Shown here piece after piece: positions 44,138 through 52,681 of a stretch of DNA of 64,000 bases. Both the position numbers and the translations under genes were made by a program. This DNA is from Bacteroidota bacterium (GTDB taxonomy: Bacteria > Bacteroidota > Ignavibacteria > Palsa-1295). Position 1 is the first letter of the stretch. Each line of letters opens with the position of its first letter. Where the stretch lies: positions 124,001 through 188,000 of the forward strand of contig JAFDZW010000005.1 of assembly GCA_018266755.1 (NCBI GenBank). Reading direction: 5' to 3'. The notes under the pieces were generated by a model. It saw only the letters and a list, made by a program, of their open reading frames with translations, was not told the origin of the DNA and did no database searches.

Positions 44138-45136
44138 TTATTTCTGCGATTGGAGGGCCCGTTGTAAGGTTCGCAGTGAGTCCAGTTTGCGGTCGATTGC
44201 CGATTCTAAGTTTCTGACGTCCCAATATCCCTTGTCTTCGAAGTAACCCTTCACGAGAAAATTGTGCTTCAACGCGTCGGTAAATTCCTCGGTATTACCC
44301 GCAGACCGACTTAACTTTTCCATGATGTCCTTGACCTCGTATATGGACGATGTCAGCGAATTCATGCTAACCTTCAGGCTCTCGAAAAGCGAACTGTCGT
44401 TCAGGAGTTTTGCGACCGATCCGTTGCCGGAGCCCAATTTGGTTAAGATATCGGTCACGGCGGCCGTACTGCGCTGTACTTCGGTCGTCACGGTAACCAA
44501 TGACTTATTTGCTGTACCGATCGTCCCGGTAATACCTCTCATGAGGTCATTTGTGGAGGCAATCGTCTGCGTTAATTGGTTATACAGATCATCTTTGGTC
44601 AACAGACTCCCAAGTGTCCCTTTTCCGGCGTTAATACCTCCGATAAGCTGATTGATATTATGGAGAAATTCATTCGTATTTGTCACGACGCCTGTGACCG
44701 TATCGATCATCGCTCCAAGCTCGAATCCCGATTCTCCAATGATCGTACTTTTCGGTGGCATCAACTGCGTATTTGACTTGCCGACGCTGATGGCAATTGC
44801 TTTATTACCTACTAATCCCTCGGTAACGACGCTCGCTCTGGAATCCGTATGCAGAAGCGGTAACGCATCCTTTACCACGTAGATACTCAGCAGGACCGAA
44901 TCCCCGGATCTCTGTGGAAGGTCTATCGTATTGACACTTCCTACATTTATGCCTTGTATTTGAACCTGAGCTCCCTCTTTTAGGCCGCTGATATCTTTGA
45001 ATTTAACAAAATAAACAAAAGTATTACTGAAAAGCTTCTGTTTATCGCCGATCACGAATACACCGATCACCAATAAGGCGAAGCAGATAATCATGAACAG
45101 GCCGGTACGTGCTACAGGTGCTTTCGATAATTTCAT
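44138..45136 (-). CDS. mlaD: MlaD-family (MCE) lipid transport protein
   Basis: A 332-residue inner-membrane-anchored MCE protein. One N-terminal membrane segment (TGLFMIICFALLVIGVFVIG) precedes the MCE domain (FVYFVKFKDISGLKEGAQVQ, INVGSVNTIDL). A long helical C-terminal half follows (residues about 150-310), longer than E. coli MlaD. MCE rings ferry phospholipids between membranes. It is the last gene of a TPR-mlaE-mlaF-mlaD run. Confidence 0.9.
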   Translation of the reverse strand: MKLSKAPVARTGLFMIICFALLVIGVFVIGDKQKLFSNTFVYFVKFKDISGLKEGAQVQIQGINVGSVNTIDLPQRSGDSVLLSIYVVKDALPLLHTDSRASVVTEGLVGNKAIAISVGKSNTQLMPPKSTIIGESGFELGAMIDTVTGVVTNTNEFLHNINQLIGGINAGKGTLGSLLTKDDLYNQLTQTIASTNDLMRGITGTIGTANKSLVTVTTEVQRSTAAVTDILTKLGSGNGSVAKLLNDSSLFESLKVSMNSLTSSIYEVKDIMEKLSRSAGNTEEFTDALKHNFLVKGYFEDKGYWDVRNLESAIDRKLDSLRTLQRALQSQK

Positions 45137-45145
45137 GCGTAGATA

Positions 45146-45934
45146 TCAGATCGATCGGTGGATGATCCGCTCGCGTCTGGAACGGTCTAATACAGCCGCT
45201 TCGAGAAATTCGTTCAAATGAGAGGTTTCCGTATGTCGCAGATCCTCGATCGGCCCGTCAAAAATCTTTTTTCCTGCATCGAGCACGATCGTCCGGTCGC
45301 TAACAGTATACGCCGTAGGCAGATCATGTGTGACGACGATGGAAGCAACCTTTAGCTGCGTCTGCAGGCTCAGTATGAGTTCGGCAATACTGGAGGCCGT
45401 AATCGGGTCGAGACCCGTCGTCGGCTCATCATAAAGAATCAGTTTGGGCTGAAGGACGATCGAGCGGGCCAGGCCAGCTCGCTTGCGCTGACCTCCGGAA
45501 AGTGAGGCCGGCATCTCATCGAGCTTCTCCGAGAGCCCCACAAGTTCAAGCGCCCGAACGATACGCGCCTCGCGCTCCGGAAGCGTCATTTTTGTGTGCG
45601 TGGCGAGCAGCAAATTAAGATTCTCGCCGACGGTCATGGAGTCGAACAGCGCACCGCCTTGAAAGAGGAAGCCGATCTGCTTACGCATTTCGTGCAAATC
45701 CGCGTCTTTCATCTTCGAAAGCGGCTGGCCTTGAAAATAGATCTCACCCGTTTCGGGGACTAACAATCGAGCGATCAGCTTCAGGAGCACGCTCTTCCCC
45801 ACCCCGCTTTTTCCAAGGACCGTAACCGTCTCCCCTTCATGAAATTGCATCGAGACGTCACGCAAGACATCCAGTGGGCCGAATGATTTCGACACATGCT
45901 CCACCGACACGATGACATTACCTTGCGTCGCCAT
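45146..45934 (-). CDS. mlaF: MlaF-type ABC ATPase
   Basis: A 262-residue ATPase that powers the MCE lipid transporter. Walker A is GKSGVGKSVLLK; Q-loop GFLFQGGALFDSMTV is typical of Mla ATPases; the signature is SLSGGQRKRAGLARSI and Walker B LILYDEPTTGLDP. Start ATG 45934 gives MATQGNVIVSVEHVSKSFG. It sits between mlaE (4-base gap) and mlaD (9-base gap). Confidence 0.93.
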   Translation of the reverse strand: MATQGNVIVSVEHVSKSFGPLDVLRDVSMQFHEGETVTVLGKSGVGKSVLLKLIARLLVPETGEIYFQGQPLSKMKDADLHEMRKQIGFLFQGGALFDSMTVGENLNLLLATHTKMTLPEREARIVRALELVGLSEKLDEMPASLSGGQRKRAGLARSIVLQPKLILYDEPTTGLDPITASSIAELILSLQTQLKVASIVVTHDLPTAYTVSDRTIVLDAGKKIFDGPIEDLRHTETSHLNEFLEAAVLDRSRRERIIHRSI

Positions 45935-45938
45935 GACT

Positions 45939-46721
45939 CTATTTGGTCGTATCGAAGAGTAACACGGTGATCTTGACGACGAACATGTCGACAATGAGGA
46001 TCAATAGCGAGCTTATAACGGCCGCATCGGTTGCCGAACGTCCGACACCTTCGGTACCGCCTCTGGAGTTGAACCCTTCGTAACAGCCGACGATACCGAT
46101 CACAAACCCAAAAATAATTGTCTTCACGAGCCCCGGCACAAAATCGACGAATGAGATGCTGTTCATCACGCTGTTGTAGTACAGCCGGAAGCTCATTCCT
46201 GCTTCGATCTTCTGGACAATAGCCGATCCGAAAAGTGCGATCACATCGGCATACATTGTCAGTAATGGCAGCGCCACCATGCAGGCGATTACGCGTGTGG
46301 TGACCAGGTATTGAAACGGGTCAAGCGCAGACACCTCCATGGCATCGATCTGTTCCGTCACGCGCATCGACCCCAGCTCAGCCCCGATCCCAGCAGCAAC
46401 ACGACCTGCGACGATCAGAGACACGATTACGGGTGACAGTTCACGGAGGGTACTCACTGCGACCATTGCCGGGACGAACGCCTCGGCGCCGAATTTCAGC
46501 ATGATCGGGCGGCTCTGCATCGTGAGCACTGCGCCGATCACGATTGCTACCACGGCGACGAGCGCAAACGAACGCACCCCGACGTCATAGATTTGCTTGA
46601 TCGTTTCCTTCAGCTCGATCGGAGGCCGGAATATCTTAACGAAGAATCGGCCCGCAAAACGACCGATCCCCCCGATCTTGGTCAGGATCTGTTCGATCGA
46701 TAGCGGCGAGGTCAGATGCAA
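45939..46721 (-). CDS. mlaE: MlaE-type permease
   Basis: A 260-residue integral membrane subunit of the MCE transporter. Hydrophobic segments alternate with the conserved cytoplasmic helix block AGIGAELGSMRVTEQIDAMEVSALDPFQYL (positions about 120-150; the ELGSM.VTEQIDAM core is the family signature). The start is TTG 46721, as no better ATG exists before the conserved part. The TPR gene ends 48 bases upstream on the same strand. Confidence 0.92.
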   Translation of the reverse strand: MHLTSPLSIEQILTKIGGIGRFAGRFFVKIFRPPIELKETIKQIYDVGVRSFALVAVVAIVIGAVLTMQSRPIMLKFGAEAFVPAMVAVSTLRELSPVIVSLIVAGRVAAGIGAELGSMRVTEQIDAMEVSALDPFQYLVTTRVIACMVALPLLTMYADVIALFGSAIVQKIEAGMSFRLYYNSVMNSISFVDFVPGLVKTIIFGFVIGIVGCYEGFNSRGGTEGVGRSATDAAVISSLLILIVDMFVVKITVLLFDTTK

Positions 46722-46769
46722 GGTGTAGTAGTTGCTGAATGTACAATCTGGCTACCGCAGGTCCTTGAC

Positions 46770-48479
46770 TTACTTTTTTCCTTTGACCTGCTTGATGAAG
46801 TCCAGCCCTTTTTTGGCATCTTCATCTTTCGGATTGATCTGGAGTGCCTTCTTAAAGGCCTCTTCCGCCTTATCATACTTTTTAAGCTGCAGATATCCGC
46901 CGCCGAGCACCTTATAGATATTAATCATGTACGGTGACGAAGCGGAAAGATACTTCTGCGCATGTTGCGATTCGAGCATCAAAATGCAACGATCGAAGTT
47001 CTTGGCTGTATAGTATGCTAAGCCGAGTCGGGCATACGCTTCACCGACCATTTCTTGCGACTCTTTTGTCGTCGCCAGCGCTGCAGCTTGATCCAGGAGA
47101 CTCTCAGCATCCTTGAGCGTGGATTCCTGTGCCATGTCAACATCGGCTAGGCCAATCATACCATTGACGTTCTTCGGATCCTTTTGCAAGACGAGTGTGA
47201 ACACGCTTCGAGCACTGTCGTACATCTTCCCGAACACGTAGAGCTGGCCGGCTTTAATAAGATTGTCGGAAGAGTGCTCAAGAGTATTTAACTCTTTATA
47301 CGTCTCCGCTGCGTCGCCCCACCGCTTCATCGAGGAATACAGGCTGATGATCTGCTGGTAGACCTTGGTTTTCTCATCTTTTTTACGGATGGTGTCACCG
47401 ACAAATGACTCCTTCCACTTCGCAATACCATCGACGGTGTCACCCTTCGAGATCAGCGAATATCCCCAATAGTACAAATCATACGGGGTCAGATTCTTTG
47501 CCTGCTTGAATATTTCAATCGCTTTGTCGAATTGACCACTGAAGAAATAACTCCGGGCCAGATAATTCTGCGCAGATCCTTTAAGTGAATCGACACTTGA
47601 TGACTGTTCCAGATACGGGAGCGCCTTTTGATATTGGCCGCTTTCTGAAAGTGCTTGTGCGGCAAGCCATGTACCGTCCATGTCTGTTGGATCCAACTCA
47701 TGATACTTTTCGGCATATTTTGCCGCGTTCGCAAACTGGCGTGAGCGGAAGAATATCCAAGCAACTTCATAATAGGCCGGCGAATAAGACGAATCCATCT
47801 TTGTGATCTTGATCCATTCGTTGATCGACTCGTCGTATTTCCGTGCTCTGTAATACAGACCCGCAAGTTTTGCAAGCACCGAAATGTCGTTCGGATCGAG
47901 TTTCTTGGCCTGCTCGTATTGCTGAATTGCCAGGACGGTAATGCGCTGCTTTTCATACAGCTCGGCAAGTCCAAGATAGGGCCGCACATCGTTGGCGCTT
48001 ACCCCTTGCGCTTGATAGAGAGTTACCTCGGCCGCCTTCAGGGAATCGACTGCGAGGTAATACCGGGCAAGGGCAAGGTATGTCACGATATTCTTATCGT
48101 CAAGCTTTAGTGCGGCGCGAAATTCTTTCACCGCGTCTTCTCGCTTCTCCTGCTTCCCGAACAATTGCCCACGGCCGATCCGAACATAGATACTTTTGCG
48201 ATCGATATCATATGCAGTCGCGAGTTGCTTCTCAATATCAGGAAGCGGCTTCCCGGCTTCGATCATGGCCATGGAAAGCGCTCCGAGTGCATCGGCACTC
48301 TTCGGATTCGCCGCGGCGAGTTGCTGCAGATCAGCAAGGGCTTGTTTCGTGTTGCCAAGCTCGATGAGTTTCAGTGATTTTGAAATCTTGTCGGTTACCG
48401 ACTGGCTATATGCAGCAGCCGTAATGAGCAAACCTGTGCTCAGAGCGATGATCAGCGTGGAAATTCGAACGATTCTCAT
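46770..48479 (-). CDS. exported TPR-repeat protein
   Basis: A 569-residue protein. Signal peptide LIIALSTGLLITAAAYSQ is followed by about a dozen tetratricopeptide repeats filling the rest (for example YDKAEEAFKKALQINPKDED near the end). It is probably periplasmic and acts as a protein-binding scaffold. It is first in the run leading to mlaEFD (48 bases to mlaE), so a role with lipid transport is possible but inferred. About 130 bases upstream are free of genes and should hold the promoter. Confidence 0.85.
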   Translation of the reverse strand: MRIVRISTLIIALSTGLLITAAAYSQSVTDKISKSLKLIELGNTKQALADLQQLAAANPKSADALGALSMAMIEAGKPLPDIEKQLATAYDIDRKSIYVRIGRGQLFGKQEKREDAVKEFRAALKLDDKNIVTYLALARYYLAVDSLKAAEVTLYQAQGVSANDVRPYLGLAELYEKQRITVLAIQQYEQAKKLDPNDISVLAKLAGLYYRARKYDESINEWIKITKMDSSYSPAYYEVAWIFFRSRQFANAAKYAEKYHELDPTDMDGTWLAAQALSESGQYQKALPYLEQSSSVDSLKGSAQNYLARSYFFSGQFDKAIEIFKQAKNLTPYDLYYWGYSLISKGDTVDGIAKWKESFVGDTIRKKDEKTKVYQQIISLYSSMKRWGDAAETYKELNTLEHSSDNLIKAGQLYVFGKMYDSARSVFTLVLQKDPKNVNGMIGLADVDMAQESTLKDAESLLDQAAALATTKESQEMVGEAYARLGLAYYTAKNFDRCILMLESQHAQKYLSASSPYMINIYKVLGGGYLQLKKYDKAEEAFKKALQINPKDEDAKKGLDFIKQVKGKK

Positions 48480-48610
48480 GAATAGTGCAGTCTTTCTATA
48501 ACTGTAGCAAGCAAAAGCTGTGCCGACATCAAACGCAGAAGAAAACAGAGGAATTTCTGCTATTTGAGAATAACGAATGAACTAATTGTAATATAAGAAC
48601 TTACCACGAA

Positions 48611-49507
48611 CTATTTTGGGGCCGCGATCCGAATAATCTGTGTTCTGGGGAGTACATCATAATGCAAGAACACCCGCTGACCGTCTGCGGACATCGCGTA
48701 CGCAAGAAATCCACGCGGAATTGTGTTCGGCTGCTCGAAGGTATAGCCGCAAACCCTTGAGACCAATGGGTATAATCCTTGGTACATATATGCAAGATGC
48801 AATTGCAGCGGCTCAGGGCTTTTGGATGACGATATCCGCAACGCTCGGATCGTCGAGTCGTGCCGGGTATCCAATTGGTGCAGCCAGGATGAACCGATAA
48901 AGCCAATACTCAGCGGATCTCGGCGAACGGCATCGATCACACTGTCCGTCGTTTCGAACCGACGGATTCTTCCGGTAAGTGTTTTCGGCTGAAGTGAGAA
49001 AATCGAATCCAGAGCAGATTCCGTGCTCCCGAGGTAGGACGTCGAGTAATATCGCATATCCCACTTCCCTTCGACAAGGCTACGCAACGAGTCTAAGGAA
49101 AGAGACCTCATCGAATTGGAATTCGATACAATCGCTGCGATCCCATTGAGTGCGACGTCGAATTCCGGCAGATCGAGACGAATGGAATCGAACAGATGGC
49201 GTTCTCGCACGGTCAGTGGCCGGCCGATCAATACGAGACGCGCTTTGTTCTGGATGAGTGCGTCAAGAGCCAAAGCAGCCGATGTATAGCGAACCGAAAC
49301 GGTAGCATTAGGTGTCTGCTGGTTAAACCCTCGCACAAGGCTATCAATTACCGGGCGTAGCGTTTCGTCCGCTACCAGCTCGAACGATCCGGACGTCGCC
49401 GTATCCGATTGCGGCTGCAGAGCCTCCTTCTTCCCGCATCCCGAAACAACGAGAATCAGCAGGGAGAATCCGAGCAACAGGATCGATTGCCTTTGCCGAT
49501 TCCTCAC
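48611..49507 (-). CDS. PstS-like substrate-binding lipoprotein
   Basis: A 298-residue lipoprotein (LGFSLLILVVSGCGKKEA) resembling phosphate-type periplasmic binding proteins. It has the opening FELVADETLRPVIDSLVRGF, the block VLIGRPLTVRERHLF, and GIAAIVSNSNSMRSLSLDSL where PstS proteins have 'I.VN..N....ls..ql', then FIGSSWL. The C-terminal part PLVSRVCGYTFEQPN is also PstS-like. No pstCAB genes are nearby. GTG 49507 overlaps the stop of the small membrane protein gene. In Bacteroidota such proteins are often found with TonB/ExbBD genes, which is the case here. Confidence 0.78.
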   Translation of the reverse strand: MRNRQRQSILLLGFSLLILVVSGCGKKEALQPQSDTATSGSFELVADETLRPVIDSLVRGFNQQTPNATVSVRYTSAALALDALIQNKARLVLIGRPLTVRERHLFDSIRLDLPEFDVALNGIAAIVSNSNSMRSLSLDSLRSLVEGKWDMRYYSTSYLGSTESALDSIFSLQPKTLTGRIRRFETTDSVIDAVRRDPLSIGFIGSSWLHQLDTRHDSTIRALRISSSKSPEPLQLHLAYMYQGLYPLVSRVCGYTFEQPNTIPRGFLAYAMSADGQRVFLHYDVLPRTQIIRIAAPK

Positions 49508-49707
49508 TGTGCCCCCTGCTGCTTCTTCCGAAGTCCGCCAATGGCAGTAGACAGACGAAATCCGCCATACAACACAAGGATGGCTGCCAGAACGATGCGC
49601 ATGGTCGGGTTAAGAGCGGAGAGTAAACTCGGGTCTGCGAACATGTAGATACCTACGCCAAGTGCGATCAATCCGAGCAGCAGGAATACTATCGAGATGA
49701 GTTTCAT
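49504..49707 (-). CDS. small membrane protein
   Basis: A 67-residue protein from ATG 49707 (MKLISIVFLLLGLIALGVGI) with two membrane helices joined by a short loop (FADPSLLSALNPTM) and a basic C terminus (GGLRKKQQGAQ). Its stop codon overlaps the start of the PstS-like gene. No family is recognised. It follows the tonB terminator. Confidence 0.65.
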   Translation of the reverse strand: MKLISIVFLLLGLIALGVGIYMFADPSLLSALNPTMRIVLAAILVLYGGFRLSTAIGGLRKKQQGAQ

Positions 49708-49733
49708 AGAGGTAGTGTAACTGATTATACTAC

Positions 49734-49769
49734 AAATATAAAAAATGCGCCGACACTGCGGCGCATTTT
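49734..49769 (-). terminator. rho-independent terminator of tonB
   Basis: An 11-bp stem (49742-49752 with 49759-49769; core AATGCGCCG/CGGCGCATT) with a 6-base loop, followed on the minus strand by TTTTTATATTT. It lies 22 bases after the tonB stop. Confidence 0.85.
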
Positions 49770-49790
49770 CAAGAATCGTAGAGATTTGGA

Positions 49791-50573
49791 TTACTTGCTC
49801 AGACGGAAGACGATCGGTACCGTCCACCATACCTGCACAGGATTTCCGTTCTGAATGGCAGGGGTGAAGCGAGCTTTCTTCAAGGCATCAATCGCTGCCT
49901 GGTTGAAGATCTCGTTATCCGACTTCTCGATATCCACGCGTTCGACATGGCCATCCTTTGCAATCAATACAGAGGCCGTGACCTTGCCTTCGACGCCAGA
50001 GCGTTTTGCAACTTCGGGATACACAACCAATGCCTGAATATTCTGAACCGGTTTCGGTTCGACCTGAACATCGATGAATTCATCTTTGCTCGGGATGTCC
50101 TCTTTCACAGGCTCAGCAGGCGGCTCCACATGCACCGGGCCGTTTCCGCTGCCATTGAGCACTACCCCACTGCCGTTACCGTCGCCCGGCGTTGAAGATT
50201 GAACGGGCAAATTATTCAGATCGGGCATGGTCTGGTTCGGTGCCTGAATATCCGGTACCGGAACCGGGATACCGAACGTCGGCTTCGCTACATCCACCGT
50301 TGGTGCTGGTGCAACCGGAGCAGCTTCCATATTATTGTCTTCCGTCGATGGCGGCGGAGCGAGTTCGGCAAGGCTGCTGATGCGACGCACGTGCGGAATC
50401 TTCTTGAGGTCTTCTTTTGCCAAGGCTGTCCAGGCAAAATATAATCCCAACAGGAGCAGATGGATTGCCACGGCAGTGAGAAATCCTCTGATTGTATTCC
50501 GCTTGCCGCTTTTTTTGATCTCGATGCCTCCGTAGAGCTCCATCGAGGGCAATGTCAGGTCACTAAGTCCCAT
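49791..50573 (-). CDS. tonB: TonB-family energy transducer
   Basis: A 260-residue protein. A membrane anchor at about 29-51 (RGFLTAVAIHLLLLGLYFAW) is followed by a Pro-rich periplasmic spacer with Asn/Gly stretches and the C-terminal TonB domain (ALVVYPEVAKRSGVEGKVTA, then DALKKARFTPAIQNG). It transfers energy from the ExbB/ExbD proton channel to outer-membrane transporters. It ends the exbB-exbD-exbD-tonB operon, with TTAGGAG before the start. Confidence 0.93.
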   Translation of the reverse strand: MGLSDLTLPSMELYGGIEIKKSGKRNTIRGFLTAVAIHLLLLGLYFAWTALAKEDLKKIPHVRRISSLAELAPPPSTEDNNMEAAPVAPAPTVDVAKPTFGIPVPVPDIQAPNQTMPDLNNLPVQSSTPGDGNGSGVVLNGSGNGPVHVEPPAEPVKEDIPSKDEFIDVQVEPKPVQNIQALVVYPEVAKRSGVEGKVTASVLIAKDGHVERVDIEKSDNEIFNQAAIDALKKARFTPAIQNGNPVQVWWTVPIVFRLSK

Positions 50574-50591
50574 GATCGTTTCTCCTAAGAA

Positions 50592-51089
50592 TTAGAGTGA
50601 GCCGACTGTTTCGAAATCCTTCTGGTCCATCGTGACGATACTGAAGCGCTTCTCGTTCTGATTCAGCTTCGCTTGCACCAGATTCAGATCGTCAATCAAA
50701 TCGACGAGTTTCTGATACTTTGCATCGCGATCGATCTTAATCAACGTCGATGTCTTCGGGTTCTGTCGGAGCTGCGTCTCGAGTATCTGGGGAACATCCT
50801 TCGACGTGATCTTCACCGGAGGGTTCGTCCCGACATTCCAAAACACCGCTTCGTCTTTGCGTACCATAAGGGTCAACAAGTTCGACTGTGCGACCTCCAC
50901 ATTCACCTTGCTGTCCGGCGGGAGCGAGATCTCCATCACCTGCGGCGTATTGAATGTGGTTGTCAACATAAAGAAGGTTAGCAAAAGGAATGCCACGTCC
51001 ACCATCGGTGTCATGTCCATCCTCACGCCGACGCGTTTTTTATGTTTTTTGCCTTTTTTTCCGCCTTCGGCTTGTACTACTTCTGCCAT
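50592..51089 (-). CDS. exbD: ExbD/TolR-family protein
   Basis: A 165-residue proton channel subunit with a Lys-rich cytoplasmic N terminus, one membrane helix carrying the proton-path Asp (RMDMTPMVDVAFLLLTFFML), and a periplasmic domain. It is the second of two exbD paralogues in this operon and precedes tonB by 18 bases. This pair organisation is frequent in Bacteroidota and Chlorobi. Confidence 0.93.
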   Translation of the reverse strand: MAEVVQAEGGKKGKKHKKRVGVRMDMTPMVDVAFLLLTFFMLTTTFNTPQVMEISLPPDSKVNVEVAQSNLLTLMVRKDEAVFWNVGTNPPVKITSKDVPQILETQLRQNPKTSTLIKIDRDAKYQKLVDLIDDLNLVQAKLNQNEKRFSIVTMDQKDFETVGSL

Positions 51090-51160
51090 TGGGGTCTATG
51101 TGACAATCGTGTAAATATTGTATTCTTCAATCCATCGTGCAGAATTCACGGGACATGGAG

Positions 51161-51697
51161 TTACCGTGATTCCGTGACGAGATTAAAGCGTGTCGCACCG
51201 TATTTCTGCATCGACCGCATAATGTCGTCGACGTAGCCATAATTCAGCGCCTTGTCGGCATTAATGGCGTATCGCATTGCGGGATTCTGCAGACGGCTTG
51301 CCTTGATGACAGCCTCCATTTCAGACTTCCGTACGATCATCTCCGGCATCTTCATGAGCTGCGCGTCGTCGTACGGCTGGTTCGTCTTCGGATCGACGTG
51401 ATTGAGCTCTTTAAAGATCTTCACTCGGTCCTTCTCGTTCGCCACACCGTAGTAGATGAGCGTATCGGGTGTTTCGCCGGGATTGACCTGCGACAGACCG
51501 ATGCTGATTACCGCGATCTGAATATCGGGAAGCTTGGTCGTGTCCGCTTCGGCCACCGGGAGGGTGATCGTCAGCGTGTCGTTATCCGACTTGAACTTCG
51601 CCGTGAGCATGAAGAACGTCAGCAATAGGAAGCCGACGTCCACCATAGGCGTCATATCAAGCCGGAAGCCGTGCCGCTTCAGTTTAGCCTTTGCCAT
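51161..51697 (-). CDS. exbD: ExbD/TolR-family protein
   Basis: A 178-residue ExbD paralogue with the same helix motif (RLDMTPMVDVGFLLLTFFML). Its periplasmic part differs from that of the other copy and is longer, with PDTLIYYGVANEKDRVKIF and the end YGYVDDIMRSMQKYGATRF. It follows exbB by 18 bases and precedes the second exbD by 71 bases. Confidence 0.93.
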   Translation of the reverse strand: MAKAKLKRHGFRLDMTPMVDVGFLLLTFFMLTAKFKSDNDTLTITLPVAEADTTKLPDIQIAVISIGLSQVNPGETPDTLIYYGVANEKDRVKIFKELNHVDPKTNQPYDDAQLMKMPEMIVRKSEMEAVIKASRLQNPAMRYAINADKALNYGYVDDIMRSMQKYGATRFNLVTESR

Positions 51698-51715
51698 GGG
51701 CAGTGCTCCTATGTA

Positions 51716-52519
51716 TTAGGCGTGCTGTCCCTTGCCGAGGAAGCGGGTCTTGAGCGTCTCTTGCAGGTTCAACGAAGCCTCGTCGATGAGGTACGTGAAC
51801 TTGTCGACCTTATTCGTAAAGAAGTTATAGAAGACAATTGCAATAATAGCGCCGCCGATACCGAGAGCCGTGTTCCAGAGCGCTTCCGAGATACCGGTCG
51901 ACAACTGCGATGCTGCAGCGCCGCCGCCGCTCTCGCCAAGTGCGCGGAACGAACGGATCATACCAAGCACCGTTCCGAGAAGGCCGACCATCGTCGAGAT
52001 CGAAGCGATCGTCGAGAGAACAACAAGGTTCTGCTCCATGAGCGGTGTTTCGAGCATCGTGACTTCTTCGAGTGTCTTCTTGACTTCTTCGATCTTCATC
52101 TCAGGCGTCAACGAAGAATTATTCTGAATCGCCTTGAAACGATCCACGCCGGCACGAAGAATATTTGCAACACTTCCCTTCTGTTGATTGCAGAGGTCAA
52201 TGACTGCATCGAGGTTGCCGTCGTTGAGATGCTTTTCAGCGCTATGAAGGAAGGTATCGAGATCCTTCTTGCCCTTGGCCTTCGAAAGTGCGAGCAACCG
52301 CTCGATCACGAACGTGACGACCATCAGCGAGAGTGAGAGCAGGACACCGACAAGGAATCCACCCTTATACATAAGTGCGAGGATGTTATCTTTTACCGGG
52401 TGCTCCTTCGCGGCATCAGTGAAGTTCGATGGTGCGCCAAGTACCATGCTCCACAAGAGGAAGCCGACAATGATCGACAGCACAATCACGATCGCCACAA
52501 AGGTGGAATTCTTTTTCAT
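51716..52519 (-). CDS. exbB: ExbB/TolQ/MotA-family proton channel protein
   Basis: A 267-residue channel subunit from ATG 52519 (MKKNSTFVAIVIVLSIIVGF). It has an extra N-terminal membrane helix, then a second helix (GGFLVGVLLSLSLMVVTFVI), a cytoplasmic domain, and the conserved pair of helices with STIASISTMVGLLGTVLGMI and ISEALWNTALGIGGAIIAIV. First gene of the TonB operon. Confidence 0.93.
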   Translation of the reverse strand: MKKNSTFVAIVIVLSIIVGFLLWSMVLGAPSNFTDAAKEHPVKDNILALMYKGGFLVGVLLSLSLMVVTFVIERLLALSKAKGKKDLDTFLHSAEKHLNDGNLDAVIDLCNQQKGSVANILRAGVDRFKAIQNNSSLTPEMKIEEVKKTLEEVTMLETPLMEQNLVVLSTIASISTMVGLLGTVLGMIRSFRALGESGGGAAASQLSTGISEALWNTALGIGGAIIAIVFYNFFTNKVDKFTYLIDEASLNLQETLKTRFLGKGQHA

Positions 52520-52584
52520 AACGCGGTTTACTAGGTTAAAAAATGAGTTAGTATCGTCTATTACAACATTTAACCACAAGAACA

Positions 52585-52592
52585 CAAATATA
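52585..52592 (-). promoter_or_regulatory. candidate -7 promoter element of the exbB operon
   Basis: Minus-strand TATATTTG matches TAnnTTTG exactly, 66 bases before the exbB start. A TTG lies 15 bases upstream, a short spacing. An inverted repeat (TAACCAC 52571-52577, GTGGTTA 52611-52617) encloses it. Confidence 0.35.
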
Positions 52593-52681
52593 CGCCTGGT
52601 GTTTTACCAAGTGGTTATTTTCTTGAAAAAATCGAACTTCTCCAAACACAGTTTACCCGAATCGAATTTCCGCAAAAACGG

